Shown here: positions 1 through 9,239 of the stretch, one piece after another
Layout: the number at the start of each line of letters is the position of its first letter
How positions within the stretch are numbered: the stretch's first letter is position 1
Assembly (NCBI RefSeq): GCF_024385525.1
Contig: NZ_JANFLU010000009.1
Location: 1 to 56,180, forward strand
Direction: 5' to 3'
Source: Arthrobacter sp. zg-Y238
Lineage (GTDB): Bacteria; Actinomycetota; Actinomycetes; Actinomycetales; Micrococcaceae
Length of the DNA: 56,180 bases
Made by a program: the position numbers and the translations under genes
Notes under the pieces: generated by a model
Databases searched by the model: none
What the model was told of the DNA's origin: nothing
Seen by the model: the letters and a program-made list of their open reading frames with translations, nothing else

Positions 1-60
1 CTGCTACGGGCGGCCCTGCTAAACCCCCGGGGTCCCGCGCCCCGCGGCCCCCCCCACGCT
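1..60. other. Low-complexity window edge, no gene seen
   Basis: The first 60 bases are runs of C and G with no open frame or recognisable motif. They lie just downstream of rpsT. A matching G/C homopolymer stretch occurs at the other end of the window, which suggests a noisy contig end rather than biology. Confidence 0.5.
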
Positions 61-87
61 TGGTAAGTCTGTAATGCTGGCTGCTGG

Positions 88-348
88 TTAGAGCGCGCTG
101 ACCTTCTTGGAGATGGCCGACTTGCGGTTGGCAGCGTTGTTCTTGTGGATTACGCCCTTGCTGACGGCCTTGTCCAGCTTGCGGCTGGCGGTCTTCAGCG
201 CTTCGGCTGCTGCGTCCTTGTCGCTGGCCTTGACTGCGGCATCAACCTTGCTGATGACGGTCTTCAGCTCGGACTTCACCGAGTTGTTACGCTGACGCGC
301 CTTCTCGTTGGTGAGGATGCGCTTCTTCTGGGACTTAATATTGGCCAC
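88..348 (-). CDS. rpsT: 30S ribosomal protein S20
   Basis: Small-subunit ribosomal protein S20, which binds 16S rRNA during 30S assembly. The protein is 86 residues, the usual length. It starts with the typical [10 protein letters not shown] segment and is rich in Lys, Arg and Ala, with a helical C-terminal half ([22 protein letters not shown]). The start is GTG at 346-348; ATG is not available, and a purine-rich AAAGAGAG lies a few bases upstream on the minus strand. The gene stands alone at the window edge, reading out of the window, and is divergent from lepA with the PemK-like gene between. The roughly 170 bases upstream (349-522) hold no gene and should contain its promoter, but I cannot pick a clear -35/-10 pair. 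Confidence 0.97.
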   Translation of the reverse strand: MANIKSQKKRILTNEKARQRNNSVKSELKTVISKVDAAVKASDKDAAAEALKTASRKLDKAVSKGVIHKNNAANRKSAISKKVSAL

Positions 349-522
349 TTATAAACTCTCTTTGTATTGCGGACTTGGTCGGTGAGGGTATTTCAGCCCA
401 GACATTGACTGAGCGGCGTGGGGATACCGTAATGGCGCCTGAACCAAAGTGCCCGTCGACCTGCGCGGACACACAGCAATAAATGTTAGCAGAGTTTGGG
501 CTCCGGTAACTAAAGCGGCGGT

Positions 523-1251
523 TCAGCGTGCCGGACGCATCACGGCCAGCCGGCGGGCAACTGTCTGGAAAACGTTCTTATCCATGATTGCACCTTCCCT
601 GCGCACGCTGCCCGGTTCGAGCTGCAGCACGCGGTCCAGCCTCACCTCGCTGGGCCGCCCCTTGCTGTCCCACGGGCCGGTGCCCACATCGAGGTAGCGG
701 GGATCGGAACCGCTGCTGTTGTTCCGGTCCCGGCTGGTCATCATCAGGCCCAGCAACATGCCGCCGCTGCGCCCGATGAGCAGGACCGGACGGTCCTTGC
801 CCTGGCTGGGGTCGTCTTCGAACGGGACCCAGGCCCACACCACTTCGCCGGGATCAGGATCGCCGTCGGGCTGCGGGGCGTAGACCGGGGTGACAGGACC
901 GGTGTAGTCACCGAGGGAACCTGTCCCGGCGGCCGCCGCGGTGGTCCGCGCGGATGACCGCGACTGCGACGACGGCGGCAAAGTCGACGGCGACTGCCCA
1001 GTCGCCGGGCTGCGCGGGGGAGCTGCCTTGGCCCTGGGGGAGGGCGACGGCGTCCGTCGGGTCTCCGGGGTCCGGCCGCCCTCCGGCGTCCGCCGGGTCT
1101 CCGGGGTCCGGCGGCTATCCGGTGTGCGGGAGCGGTCCGGGCTGCGGGTCTCACGGCTGCTTTCGGCTGGGCCGGCAGAGGAGGAAGCGGAACGCAGCAG
1201 GCGGAGCGCCGTGCGGGCAATCGAGGCAAAAGAGCGGGCGTTAAAGGGCAT
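523..1251 (-). CDS. PemK/MazF-like protein with long repetitive N-terminal linker
   Basis: The C-terminal part (about residues 135-242) looks like a PemK/MazF-type beta-barrel: [14 protein letters not shown], then [10 protein letters not shown], then LMMTSRD. This family includes mRNA-cleaving toxins. The N-terminal 130 residues are Arg/Ser/Pro-rich, probably disordered, and contain a 12-residue repeat built from RTPETRRTP (about residues 43-70). No antitoxin gene is adjacent, so a toxin role is doubtful; actinobacterial homologues beside lepA are commonly annotated only as type II toxin-antitoxin system PemK/MazF family. There is no Shine-Dalgarno sequence. TAACGT (minus strand, 1263-1258) ends 6 bases before the ATG, suggesting a leaderless transcript. 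The gene is divergent from lepA. Confidence 0.8.
   Translation of the reverse strand: MPFNARSFASIARTALRLLRSASSSAGPAESSRETRSPDRSRTPDSRRTPETRRTPEGGRTPETRRTPSPSPRAKAAPPRSPATGQSPSTLPPSSQSRSSARTTAAAAGTGSLGDYTGPVTPVYAPQPDGDPDPGEVVWAWVPFEDDPSQGKDRPVLLIGRSGGMLLGLMMTSRDRNNSSGSDPRYLDVGTGPWDSKGRPSEVRLDRVLQLEPGSVRREGAIMDKNVFQTVARRLAVMRPAR
1048..1119. repeat. 36-bp tandem repeat (2 copies) inside the PemK-like gene
   Basis: Two 36-bp units (1048-1083 and 1084-1119) are near identical; the shared core reads GTCCGNCGGGTCTCCGGGG. A third unit begins and then decays. The period is a multiple of three, so the frame is kept and the protein gains 12-residue Arg-Thr-Pro repeats. Confidence 0.85.
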
Positions 1252-1426
1252 GGCACTACGTTATGCTCCCCGCCGCAAAACCTCAGGTGCGTCCGGTTCC
1301 TGCTGCGGCAGGCAAACGTGGGAGACTGTTAACTCGACAGAACTCCCACTAGAACCGCCAGGACCAAGGACACCCGCGCACCGCGCCGCGTCCGGATTGT
1401 CCCGGAACAGTAAAGGAACCGCCACA

Positions 1427-3280
1427 GTGTCACCCATGGCCCGCTTCTCGCCGGTGCCTGCCGCGACGGATCCGGCGATCATCAGAAATTTCTGCATCAT
1501 CGCCCATATCGACCACGGCAAGTCCACCCTGGCCGACCGCATGCTCCAGTCCACCGGAGTGGTTGAGCACCGGAACATGAAGGCCCAGTACCTGGACCGG
1601 ATGGATATCGAGCGTGAGCGCGGCATCACCATCAAGTCCCAGGCCGTGCGCATGCCGTGGGAGCTGGACGGGCAGTCCTACGCCCTGAACATGATCGACA
1701 CCCCGGGCCACGTGGACTTCACCTACGAAGTTTCCCGTTCCCTGGCTGCCTGCGAAGGAGCAGTGCTGCTGGTGGACGCCGCCCAGGGTATCGAGGCGCA
1801 GACGCTGGCGAACCTGTACCTGGCGATGGAAAACGACCTGACCATCATTCCGGTCCTGAATAAGATCGACCTCCCGGCGGCGCAGCCGGAGAAGTACGCC
1901 GAGGAACTGGCGAAGCTGATCGGCGGCGACCCGGCGGACGTACTGAGGGTCTCCGGTAAGACCGGTGTTGGCGTTGAAGCCCTGCTGGACCAGATTGTCC
2001 GCGAGATTCCGGCACCGGTGGGCGACCCCAACGCTCCCGCCCGAGCCATGATCTTCGACTCCGTGTATGACACCTACCGCGGCGTCGTCACCTATGTCCG
2101 CGTGATCGACGGATCGCTGTCCCCGCGTGAACGCATCCAGATGATGTCCACCCGGGCCAGCCATGAACTCCTCGAAATCGGCGTCAGCTCGCCGGAACCC
2201 ACCCCGTCCAAGGGCCTGGGCGTGGGCGAGGTGGGCTACCTCATCACCGGCGTGAAGGACGTACGCCTGTCCAAGGTGGGCGACACCGTCACCAACCTGG
2301 CCAAGCCGGCCTCTGAATCACTGCCCGGATACGCCGACCCCAAACCCATGGTGTTCTCCGGGCTGTACCCCATCGACGGCGCCGACTACCCGGTGCTGCG
2401 TGAAGCGCTGGAAAAACTGATGCTTAACGACGCCGCGCTGGTGTACGAACCCGAGACGTCCGCGGCGCTGGGCTTCGGCTTCCGGGTGGGCTTCCTGGGC
2501 CTGCTGCATCTGGAAATCACCCGTGAACGGCTCGAGCGTGAGTACAACCTCGACCTGATCTCCACCGCGCCCAACGTGGAGTACGAGGTGACGCTCGAAG
2601 ACAAAAAGGTGGTCACTGTGACCAACCCGAGCGAGTATCCCGAAGGCAAGATCAAAGAGGTCCGCGAACCGATGGTCTCCGCCACGATCCTGGCGCCGAA
2701 CGAATTTGTCGGCGCCATCATGGAGCTGTGCCAGGCCCGGCGCGGCGTCCTGGGCGGCATGGACTATCTCTCCGAGGACCGCGTGGAAATCCGGTACCGC
2801 CTGCCGCTGGCCGAAATCGTTTTCGACTTCTTTGACATCCTCAAGTCCAAGACCCGCGGCTACGCCTCCCTGGACTGGAAGGCCGACGGCGACCAGGTTG
2901 CCGACCTGGTCAAGGTGGACATCCTGCTCCAGGGCGAGCAGGTTGACGCCTTCAGCTCCATCACGCACAAGGACAAGGCCTACGCCTACGGCGTTATGAT
3001 GACCGGCAAGCTGCGTGAGCTGATCCCGCGGCAGCAGTTCGAGGTACCCATCCAGGCAGCCATCGGTTCCCGCATCATCGCCCGCGAATCCATCCGCGCC
3101 ATCCGCAAGGACGTGCTTGCCAAGTGCTACGGCGGCGATATCAGCCGTAAGCGCAAGCTGCTGGAAAAGCAGAAGGAAGGCAAGAAGCGCATGAAGATGG
3201 TGGGCCGCGTGGAAGTTCCCCAGGAAGCCTTCGTGGCTGCGCTTTCCTCCGACGAATCCAAGGACAAATCCAAGAAGTGA
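1427..3280 (+). CDS. lepA: Elongation factor 4 (LepA)
   Basis: Ribosome-binding translational GTPase LepA/EF4, 617 residues, full length. The G1 motif AHIDHGKST (about residues 26-34) is followed by the switch and G3 region with DTPGHVDF and the G4 motif NKID; the EF4-specific C-terminal domain ends in a Lys-rich tail. I chose the GTG at 1427 because AAGGA at 1413-1417 sits 9 bases upstream; the ATG at 1436 is too far from it. The frame stays open far upstream, but that extension is only antisense to the PemK-like gene. The stop overlaps the hemW start (GTGA), so the two are translationally coupled. Confidence 0.97.
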   Translation: MSPMARFSPVPAATDPAIIRNFCIIAHIDHGKSTLADRMLQSTGVVEHRNMKAQYLDRMDIERERGITIKSQAVRMPWELDGQSYALNMIDTPGHVDFTYEVSRSLAACEGAVLLVDAAQGIEAQTLANLYLAMENDLTIIPVLNKIDLPAAQPEKYAEELAKLIGGDPADVLRVSGKTGVGVEALLDQIVREIPAPVGDPNAPARAMIFDSVYDTYRGVVTYVRVIDGSLSPRERIQMMSTRASHELLEIGVSSPEPTPSKGLGVGEVGYLITGVKDVRLSKVGDTVTNLAKPASESLPGYADPKPMVFSGLYPIDGADYPVLREALEKLMLNDAALVYEPETSAALGFGFRVGFLGLLHLEITRERLEREYNLDLISTAPNVEYEVTLEDKKVVTVTNPSEYPEGKIKEVREPMVSATILAPNEFVGAIMELCQARRGVLGGMDYLSEDRVEIRYRLPLAEIVFDFFDILKSKTRGYASLDWKADGDQVADLVKVDILLQGEQVDAFSSITHKDKAYAYGVMMTGKLRELIPRQQFEVPIQAAIGSRIIARESIRAIRKDVLAKCYGGDISRKRKLLEKQKEGKKRMKMVGRVEVPQEAFVAALSSDESKDKSKK

Positions 3281-4509
3281 CACCCAGTGCACTGCCCCTC
3301 GGAGACCCGGCACCCGCCGACGGTCTCCTCCCCGCACAGGCCGCGGACGGAGCAGCGGAGCGGAACTTCGGACTCTACGTCCACATTCCGTTCTGCTCCG
3401 TCCGCTGCGGCTACTGCGACTTCAACACGTATACGGCCACCGAGCTGGGCGGCGGTGCGTCGCAGGCAGCCTACGGCGGAACGGCGGCCCGCGAGGTGGT
3501 CTTCGCCGCGGACGCGCTGCGGCGTTCGGGCCTGCCGGAACGCCGGATGGGCACCGTTTTCTTCGGCGGCGGTACGCCCACGCTGCTCCCGGCGGAGGAT
3601 CTTGCGCTGATCCTCCGCACCGCCGTCGACCAGTGGGGCCTGGCTCCCGGTGCCGAAGTCACCACCGAAGCGAACCCGGACTCCGTCACGCCGCAGTCCC
3701 TGCAGCTGCTTGCCGACGCCGGGTTCACCCGGGTTTCCTTCGGCATGCAGTCGGCCGTGCCGCACGTACTGGCAGTGCTGGACCGCACGCATACGCCGTC
3801 GAGGGTTCCGCAGGCCGTGCAGTGGGCGCGCGACGCCGGCCTGCATGTGAGCGTTGACCTCATCTACGGAACCCCGGGCGAGTCCATGGCCGACTGGAAG
3901 CACTCGCTTGAAGAGGCGCTGAGCTACGAGCCGGACCATATCTCCGCCTACGCGCTCATCATCGAGGAAGGAACCAAACTCGCCGCCCGGATGCGCCGCG
4001 GCGAGGTGCCGCCCATCGACGACGACGACCATGCCGACAAGTACGTGCTGGCGGATGAAATGATGACCGCTGCCGGGCTGAACTGGTACGAGGTCAGCAA
4101 CTGGGCGCGTACCCCGGAGGACCAGTGCCGCCACAACCTGGCCTACTGGCGCAGCGATGACTGGTGGGGAGTCGGCCCGGGAGCCCATTCACATGCCGGC
4201 GGCGTCCGCTGGTGGAATGCCAAGCATCCCACCGCCTATGCCCAGCGGATCGGCGCGGGGGAGTCGCCCGCCGTCGGGCGCGAGACCCTGGATGCTGATA
4301 CCCGGTACGTGGAAGACGTTATGCTGCGGACCCGTCTCGCCGAAGGCCTGGCCCTGGACCGGCTGCGTGAGCCCGGCAGGCTGGCCGTGGCGGGACTCAT
4401 GGCCGACGGCCTTGTGGATCCGAGGGCTGCGCTGACCGGAAAGGTGATCCTCACCCCGGCGGGGCGGCTGCTGGCCGACGCAGTGGTCCGGCGGCTGCTG
4501 CCGGACTGA
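3277..4509 (+). CDS. hemW: Radical SAM heme chaperone HemW
   Basis: HemW family (formerly annotated as oxygen-independent coproporphyrinogen III oxidase): a radical SAM protein that binds a 4Fe-4S cluster and heme and is thought to deliver heme to target proteins. The radical SAM motif CSVRCGYC is at about residues 40-47, preceded by YVHIPFC, and GGGTPTLL is the SAM-binding glycine motif. It lacks the extra N-terminal Cys expected of true HemN. The 410 residues are normal length. It begins with GTG overlapping the lepA stop; the lepA-hemW pairing is common in actinobacteria. Confidence 0.93.
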   Translation: MTPSALPLGDPAPADGLLPAQAADGAAERNFGLYVHIPFCSVRCGYCDFNTYTATELGGGASQAAYGGTAAREVVFAADALRRSGLPERRMGTVFFGGGTPTLLPAEDLALILRTAVDQWGLAPGAEVTTEANPDSVTPQSLQLLADAGFTRVSFGMQSAVPHVLAVLDRTHTPSRVPQAVQWARDAGLHVSVDLIYGTPGESMADWKHSLEEALSYEPDHISAYALIIEEGTKLAARMRRGEVPPIDDDDHADKYVLADEMMTAAGLNWYEVSNWARTPEDQCRHNLAYWRSDDWWGVGPGAHSHAGGVRWWNAKHPTAYAQRIGAGESPAVGRETLDADTRYVEDVMLRTRLAEGLALDRLREPGRLAVAGLMADGLVDPRAALTGKVILTPAGRLLADAVVRRLLPD

Positions 4510-4545
4510 GTTCGGCGGCGTAGCTGCCCTGCACCGCTGCTTCCT

Positions 4546-4590
4546 GCGGCGCTACTGGATGCACCGCTACTGGATGCGGCGCTACTGGAT
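4546..4590. repeat. 15-bp tandem repeat (3 copies)
   Basis: Three units at 4546-4560, 4561-4575 and 4576-4590, all variants of GCGGCGCTACTGGAT; units 1 and 3 are identical. On the minus strand each unit carries ATC CAG TAG, so it duplicates the last codons and stop of the DUF4870 gene, which ends inside the third unit. Confidence 0.9.
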
Positions 4591-5010
4591 ACGGCGCAGG
4601 TTGAGCGGGTAGCGGTACGGCCGGCCGCGGTTGCACTCGATGCCTGCGATCACCGAGGACACGGCAACGTAGACCCAGATCATGGCATTGAGCACGGCGA
4701 AGAAGCCGCCGATCTCGGGAATGAAGGACAGAGCCCAGACCGTCAGGGCAGCAATGCTTGGCGGGAGCGTGAAGTTCAGGGCTTCCTTGGACTCCTGTGC
4801 AGTGAACGGACCGCGGTCGCGGAACACCAGGTAAATGATCAGCGACGGAACAAAAGCGAGGATGCCGCCGAAGTGCGCCAGAGTTGCCCACTGCCGGTCC
4901 TCGGATGCGGTCAGCGGCAGTGCATTGGCCGGGGCGCCCTGGTAAACGGGACGCTGCGCTCCGCCGTGTTCTTCCGGTCGGGGGTGGTGGTTCTGGCGTG
5001 TGTTGGACAC
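4582..5010 (-). CDS. DUF4870 family membrane protein
   Basis: 142 residues. A polar, His/Pro-rich N-terminal tail of about 35 residues precedes the DUF4870 pattern: ASEDRQWATLAHFGGILAF, then KEALNF, then a C-terminal pair of hydrophobic helices ending in GIECNRGRPYRYP. Three to four membrane segments are visible. The function of the family is not established. It starts with GTG, with AAAAGGAA about 8 bases upstream. Its stop codon lies in a 15-bp tandem repeat that has multiplied the gene's last codons beyond the stop. It converges with hemW. Confidence 0.88.
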   Translation of the reverse strand: MSNTRQNHHPRPEEHGGAQRPVYQGAPANALPLTASEDRQWATLAHFGGILAFVPSLIIYLVFRDRGPFTAQESKEALNFTLPPSIAALTVWALSFIPEIGGFFAVLNAMIWVYVAVSSVIAGIECNRGRPYRYPLNLRRIQ

Positions 5011-5127
5011 GGCGTATATTCCTTTTGGCTCATGGTGACACAGGGTCGGTCCGCTACTACGTATTCCTCAAGGGTACTGGCTCGCGCACTTCCTACAGGA
5101 AAGGAGGCAGGCAGTGCGATGCGCGTC

Positions 5128-5976
5128 TCACCCGGGAACGGTCAGGAAATCGATGACTTCCTCCACCCGTCCGAGCAGTGACGGTTCCAGGTCCGCATAG
5201 CTGTTCACCTGCCCCAGCAGCTTCTTCCAGCCCATTGCGACGTCGGTGTGGTCCCGGTGCGGCCAGCCCAGTCCCTGCAGGATGCCGGTTTTCCAGTCCA
5301 GGTGACGGGGGACAACCGGCCAGGCGGTACGTCCGATCACGGACGGCTTGATGGCCTGCCAGACATCCACGTACGGATGCCCGACAATCAGGACATTGCC
5401 CGGCGCGCCGGGGGAGGTCATCGCCTCGGCCGCGATGCGCGATTCCTTGGAGCCTGGAACCAGGTGATCCACCAGAATGCCCAGCCGGCGTCCCGGGCCC
5501 GGGGCAAACTCCCGAACTGCGGAGTACAGGTCATCGACGCCGTGGAGGGGCTCGACGACGATTCCCTCCACCCGCAGGTCATCACCCCAGACCTTTTCCA
5601 CCAGTTCGGCGTCGTGCTTGCCTTCCACCCAGATACGGCTGGCGCGGGCGGTGCGGGCGCGCTGGTTGGCAACGCGCACCGAGCCGGACGCCGTCCGGGC
5701 CGGACCTGCCTTGGCTGAAGCGGCAGCCGCGGGCACAACTTCCACCGGCTCGCCTTCGAGCAGGAAGCCGAAGCCCAGTTCGAAGGATTTCTTTTTCCCG
5801 CGCCGGTCTTCGAGCACCATCAGGTGCAGTCCGCCGGATTTCTCCACGCGTACCACCGCGCCGACCCAGCCCGAGGCCACGTCCTCAAGGACCAGGCCGG
5901 TTTCAGCGCCGACTTTGCGCAGGACGGTCCGGGCCGGCGCGGTGATGTCCTGCGGACCCCAGGAAAAGCTGGACAC
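5128..5976 (-). CDS. DUF3097 family protein
   Basis: About 282 residues of a conserved actinobacterial family of unknown function. Characteristic segments visible are WGPQD near the N-terminus, ASGWVGAVVRVEK, a basic GKKKSFELG, WVEGKHDAELVEKVWGDDLR, GVVVEPLHG-like IVVEPLHGVDDL, ILVDHLVPGSKE and VGHPYVDVWQAIKP. The segment with WVEGKHDAELVEK followed by LVDHLVPGSKE resembles a TOPRIM-like acidic arrangement, but I do not claim nuclease activity. The frame is open upstream of 5976; I chose the GTG at 5976 because homologues start shortly before WGPQD and GTGAGG lies upstream. It is divergent from hrcA. Confidence 0.85.
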   Translation of the reverse strand: MSSFSWGPQDITAPARTVLRKVGAETGLVLEDVASGWVGAVVRVEKSGGLHLMVLEDRRGKKKSFELGFGFLLEGEPVEVVPAAAASAKAGPARTASGSVRVANQRARTARASRIWVEGKHDAELVEKVWGDDLRVEGIVVEPLHGVDDLYSAVREFAPGPGRRLGILVDHLVPGSKESRIAAEAMTSPGAPGNVLIVGHPYVDVWQAIKPSVIGRTAWPVVPRHLDWKTGILQGLGWPHRDHTDVAMGWKKLLGQVNSYADLEPSLLGRVEEVIDFLTVPG

Positions 5977-6068
5977 GGAAGTTGCCTCACTTACGGTTCT
6001 GATCGGGCGGAAACCGCAGCAGGCCACGGGTCCCTCAATGCTAGCAACGCTGCCGATCCGTACTAGAC

Positions 6069-6095
6069 TTGGCACTTGAACACTGTGAGTGCTAA
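6069..6095. promoter_or_regulatory. CIRCE element (HrcA operator)
   Basis: TTGGCACTT, 9 bases, then GAGTGCTAA. The right arm matches the CIRCE consensus exactly and the left arm differs at two positions (consensus TTAGCACTC). It lies 102 bases before the hrcA start, so HrcA very probably represses its own operon here. TAGACT at 6064-6069 could be the -10 box just in front of it. Confidence 0.93.
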
Positions 6096-6118
6096 ACGTC
6101 CGGCGCTCTGCCCATAGA

Positions 6119-6154
6119 TCACGACGCAGGTCACGACGCAGGTCACGACGCAGG
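6119..6154. repeat. 12-bp tandem repeat (3 perfect copies) in the hrcA leader
   Basis: TCACGACGCAGG is repeated three times without mismatch (6119-6130, 6131-6142, 6143-6154) and then TCA begins a fourth. It lies between CIRCE and the hrcA ribosome binding site, in the untranslated leader. Confidence 0.93.
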
Positions 6155-6197
6155 TCAACAAGCCGATCAAACCGCCGATCAACAGGGAGGGAAAACC

Positions 6198-7211
6198 ATG
6201 AGTGAGCCACGCCGACTCGAGGTCCTCCGCGCCATTGTTGAGGACTACGTCCATTCGCGCGAGCCCGTGGGATCCAAGGCACTTGTGGAACGCCACCACC
6301 TGGGCGTTTCCTCGGCGACCATCCGCAATGACATGGCCGCCCTTGAGGAAGAGGGGCTGATCACCGCCCCGCATACGTCCGCCGGGCGCATCCCCACTGA
6401 CAAGGGCTACCGTCTGTTCGTTGACCGGATCTCCGACGTCAAGCCGCTCTCGGCTCCCGAACGGCGCGCCATCCAGTCGCTGCTGGAGGAGGCCGACGAC
6501 CTCGACGATGTGATGGACCGTACCGTCAGGCTGTTGTCCCAGCTGACCAACCAGGTGGCCGTGGTCCAGTACCCGCATCTGGGCAATGCCAAGGTCCGGC
6601 ACATTGAATTTGTCCTGCTGGCACCGTCGCAGGTGCTGGTGGTGCTCATCTCGACCACGGGGCGGGTAGAGCAGCGGGTCATTACCGTTCCGCAGCCGGT
6701 GACGGAGCCGGACCTGATGGACCTGCGCCAGCACTTCCTGGCCGCGTTGGCAGGCACGCCGCTGAGCAGCATCACCAGCCAGCTGGCCAATGCCCTTGCC
6801 ACCGTGCCTGCCGATCGCAGGCGCGTCGGCAACTCCCTGGGCCACTGCCTGGAGCAGCTGGCGGGCATCAACCGCGAGGACCGCATGGTGATGGCAGGGA
6901 CAGCCAACCTGGCGCGCTCCACGGTAGACTTCCCGCTGACTATCGGTCCCGTGCTTGAAGCGCTTGAGGAACAAGTGGTGATGCTCCGGCTGCTGTCCGA
7001 GATGGAACAGGATGCGCGCGGCGTTGCCGTCCGGATCGGACGGGAGAATCCGCACGGCGGGTTGTCGGAAGCATCGGTGGTGGCTACGGGATACGGTCCC
7101 GACGCCACCGCGAAAGTCGGCATTCTCGGCCCCACGCGGATGGACTATCCCACCACCATGGCGGCCGTGCGTGCCGTGGCTAGGTATCTGTCCCGAATAC
7201 TGAACAACTAA
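6198..7211 (+). CDS. hrcA: Heat-inducible transcription repressor HrcA
   Basis: 337-residue HrcA repressor. The N-terminal winged helix (about residues 1-75) contains [14 protein letters not shown] and [16 protein letters not shown] followed by [13 protein letters not shown], the family hallmark; a GAF-like dimerisation region follows. It binds CIRCE and controls chaperone genes, normally assisted by GroEL. The ATG is preceded by AGGGAGG, and a CIRCE element lies upstream, indicating autoregulation. dnaJ follows after a gap of about 100 bases, so the two probably form one heat-shock operon, the usual actinobacterial arrangement. Confidence 0.96.
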   Translation: MSEPRRLEVLRAIVEDYVHSREPVGSKALVERHHLGVSSATIRNDMAALEEEGLITAPHTSAGRIPTDKGYRLFVDRISDVKPLSAPERRAIQSLLEEADDLDDVMDRTVRLLSQLTNQVAVVQYPHLGNAKVRHIEFVLLAPSQVLVVLISTTGRVEQRVITVPQPVTEPDLMDLRQHFLAALAGTPLSSITSQLANALATVPADRRRVGNSLGHCLEQLAGINREDRMVMAGTANLARSTVDFPLTIGPVLEALEEQVVMLRLLSEMEQDARGVAVRIGRENPHGGLSEASVVATGYGPDATAKVGILGPTRMDYPTTMAAVRAVARYLSRILNN

Positions 7212-7315
7212 CGCGGTCCCCAGCAGTGACGGACCCGCCCGCCGGGGAACCGGCGGAATCCAACCTCCGTCTTCAAAGTTTGAAGGCACGCAATACAGGA
7301 AAGCGATGTGCACGA

Positions 7316-8455
7316 GTGAGCGATCACTACCAGGTTCTGGGTGTCGGACGAGACGCCACCGGTGAAGAAATCAAGAAGGCGTACCGGAAGCTAGCCCGCA
7401 AGCTGCACCCGGACGTCAACAATGCTCCGGGTGCCTCGGACGAATTCAAAGCCGTATCGCACGCCTACGAGGTTCTTTCCGATCCGGAAAAACGGCGGAT
7501 CTACGACACCACGGGCAACGAGAACGGCAACGACAACGGCTTTGGCGGCGGGGGCTTCGGTGCCCAGGGCTTCGGCTTCCAGGACATTTTCGACACCTTC
7601 TTCGGCGGCGGCGCCCCGGGCGGAGGACGCGGACCGGCCTCACGCAGCCGGCGCGGACAGGACGCCCTGATCAACGTCCGGATCGACCTCAAGGACGCCG
7701 TCTTCGGCACCAACAAGAAGATCGACGTCGACACTGCAGTCGTCTGCCCCACCTGTGACGGCTCTTGCTGCCAGCCCGGCACCTCCCCGCGTACCTGCGA
7801 CATCTGCCACGGCACCGGTCAGGTTCAGCGGGCGGTCCGCTCCATCCTGGGCCAGGTCATGACCTCGGCGCCCTGCGGCACCTGCAACGGCTTCGGCACC
7901 GTCATCCCCGACCCCTGCCACGAGTGCTCCGGAGAAGGCCGCGTCCGCAACCGCCGCACCCTGACCATCAAGATCCCCGCCGGCGTCGCCACCGGTACCC
8001 GGATCCAGCTCGGCGGACAGGGCGAAGCCGGGATGGCCGGCGGCCCCGCCGGCGATCTCTACGTGGAGATCCGGGTCAACAATGACCCGACGTTCCTCCG
8101 CGACGGCGATGACCTGCACGCCACACTCACCATCCCCATGACGGCCGCAGCGCTGGGAACCACCGTTGCACTGGAGACCTTCGACGGCGAACGCGAAATC
8201 ACCGTCAAGCCCGGCACGCAGTCCGGCGAGGTGTCCGTCCTCAACGACCTCGGCGTCACGCACCTGCGGGGCCACGGCCGCGGCGATCTCCGGGTGCACC
8301 TGCACGTGGAGACCCCGCAGAAGCTGGACTCCGAGCAGGAGGAACTGCTCCGCCGGCTCGCCAAGCTGCGCGGTGAGGAATACAGCGAGGGAAAGCTGAA
8401 CAGCTCAGGCAACGGCGTTTTCGCCAAGCTGCGGGACCGTCTGGGCAACCTCTGA
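7316..8455 (+). CDS. dnaJ: Chaperone protein DnaJ (DnaJ2 type)
   Basis: 379-residue Hsp40 cochaperone of DnaK. The J domain (1-65) carries HPD at about 31-33; a Gly/Phe-rich linker (70-105) follows, then a zinc domain with four Cys pairs (about 144-208): CPTC, CDIC, CGTC, CHEC, then the C-terminal substrate-binding domains. In the first pair the usual Gly spacing is altered (CDGSCC), which is normal for the second DnaJ of actinobacteria that lies next to hrcA. The start is the GTG at 7316, the only in-frame start near the J domain; AGGAAAG lies about 12 bases upstream. It is followed directly by rsmE. Confidence 0.95.
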   Translation: MSDHYQVLGVGRDATGEEIKKAYRKLARKLHPDVNNAPGASDEFKAVSHAYEVLSDPEKRRIYDTTGNENGNDNGFGGGGFGAQGFGFQDIFDTFFGGGAPGGGRGPASRSRRGQDALINVRIDLKDAVFGTNKKIDVDTAVVCPTCDGSCCQPGTSPRTCDICHGTGQVQRAVRSILGQVMTSAPCGTCNGFGTVIPDPCHECSGEGRVRNRRTLTIKIPAGVATGTRIQLGGQGEAGMAGGPAGDLYVEIRVNNDPTFLRDGDDLHATLTIPMTAAALGTTVALETFDGEREITVKPGTQSGEVSVLNDLGVTHLRGHGRGDLRVHLHVETPQKLDSEQEELLRRLAKLRGEEYSEGKLNSSGNGVFAKLRDRLGNL

Positions 8456-8456
8456 G

Positions 8457-9224
8457 ATGACCAACCCGATTTTCTTCGGTGACCCGGCGCAGGTGGCAGC
8501 GGCCGGGCCCGGAGACATTTTCCGTCTCGAGGGGCCGGAGGCACGGCATGCGGTGTCGGTCAAGCGCCTCGAAGCCGGTGAAAGCGTGGACGTGGTCGAC
8601 GGCGCCGGGCGCCGACTCACCGGCACGGTGACGGAAACCGGTGCGTCCCTTCTGGAACTGCGGGTGGCGGACGTCCTTGACGAACCGGTTGCACCCGAAC
8701 GGTTCCTCCTGGTGCAGGCACTGGCCAAGGGGGACCGGGACGAGCAGGCCGTGGAAGCTGCGACGGAGCTGGGAGTCGACACCGTCATACCGTGGCAATC
8801 CGACCGCAGCATTGTCCGGTGGCGCGCCGAGAAGGCGGCCAAGGGACAGGCCAAATGGCAGGCTCTTACTTTTGCCGCGGCCAAGCAGTCCCGGCGTTCC
8901 CGGATCCCTGCGGTGGAGCCCGCGCTGGACAGCCGCGCCCTGCCGGCCCGGCTGGCGGAGCTTGACCTTGTCCTTGTGCTCCATGAGGAGGCCGATGTAC
9001 CGCTGGCGAATGCGCTGCGTGACCTCGGCAGGCGCGCTCCGGACGACGCCTCCGCATCCATTGCGGTAGTTGTAGGTCCGGAAGGCGGCATCAGCCCCGC
9101 CGAGCTGGAAGCGCTGCGCGGCGTCGGGGCCGTTGCCGTCCGGCTGGGACCGCACGTGCTTCGTTCCTCCACTGCGGGGCCGGCGGCGCTGGCCGTGCTG
9201 AATCAGCTGCTCGGCCGCTGGTAG
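8457..9224 (+). CDS. rsmE: 16S rRNA (uracil-1498-N3)-methyltransferase RsmE
   Basis: 255 residues, SPOUT-class methyltransferase that methylates U1498 of 16S rRNA using SAM. An N-terminal PUA-like domain (to about 75) is followed by the trefoil-knot domain with KGDRDEQAVEAATELGV, WQSDRS, AAKQSRRSRIP, VVGPEGGIS and RLGPHVLRSSTAG, all RsmE hallmarks. The ATG lies one base after the dnaJ stop, so it is in the hrcA-dnaJ operon. The order hrcA-dnaJ-rsmE is widely conserved in Gram-positive bacteria. Confidence 0.95.
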   Translation: MTNPIFFGDPAQVAAAGPGDIFRLEGPEARHAVSVKRLEAGESVDVVDGAGRRLTGTVTETGASLLELRVADVLDEPVAPERFLLVQALAKGDRDEQAVEAATELGVDTVIPWQSDRSIVRWRAEKAAKGQAKWQALTFAAAKQSRRSRIPAVEPALDSRALPARLAELDLVLVLHEEADVPLANALRDLGRRAPDDASASIAVVVGPEGGISPAELEALRGVGAVAVRLGPHVLRSSTAGPAALAVLNQLLGRW

Positions 9225-9239
9225 AGGAAGTCCGCCGGC

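Noticed and set aside
941-1426. N-terminal extension of the lepA frame
   Set aside because: The extra residues only mirror the repeat region of the PemK-like gene; AAGGA at 1413-1417 fixes the start at the GTG at 1427.
5119-5181. Small plus-strand frame after a strong AAAGGAGG
   Set aside because: It lies wholly antisense to the 3' end of the DUF3097 gene; the Shine-Dalgarno-like stretch appears fortuitous.
6063-7313. Minus-strand frame opposite hrcA
   Set aside because: Its last codons are merely the tandem repeat and CIRCE region; hrcA on the plus strand is certain.
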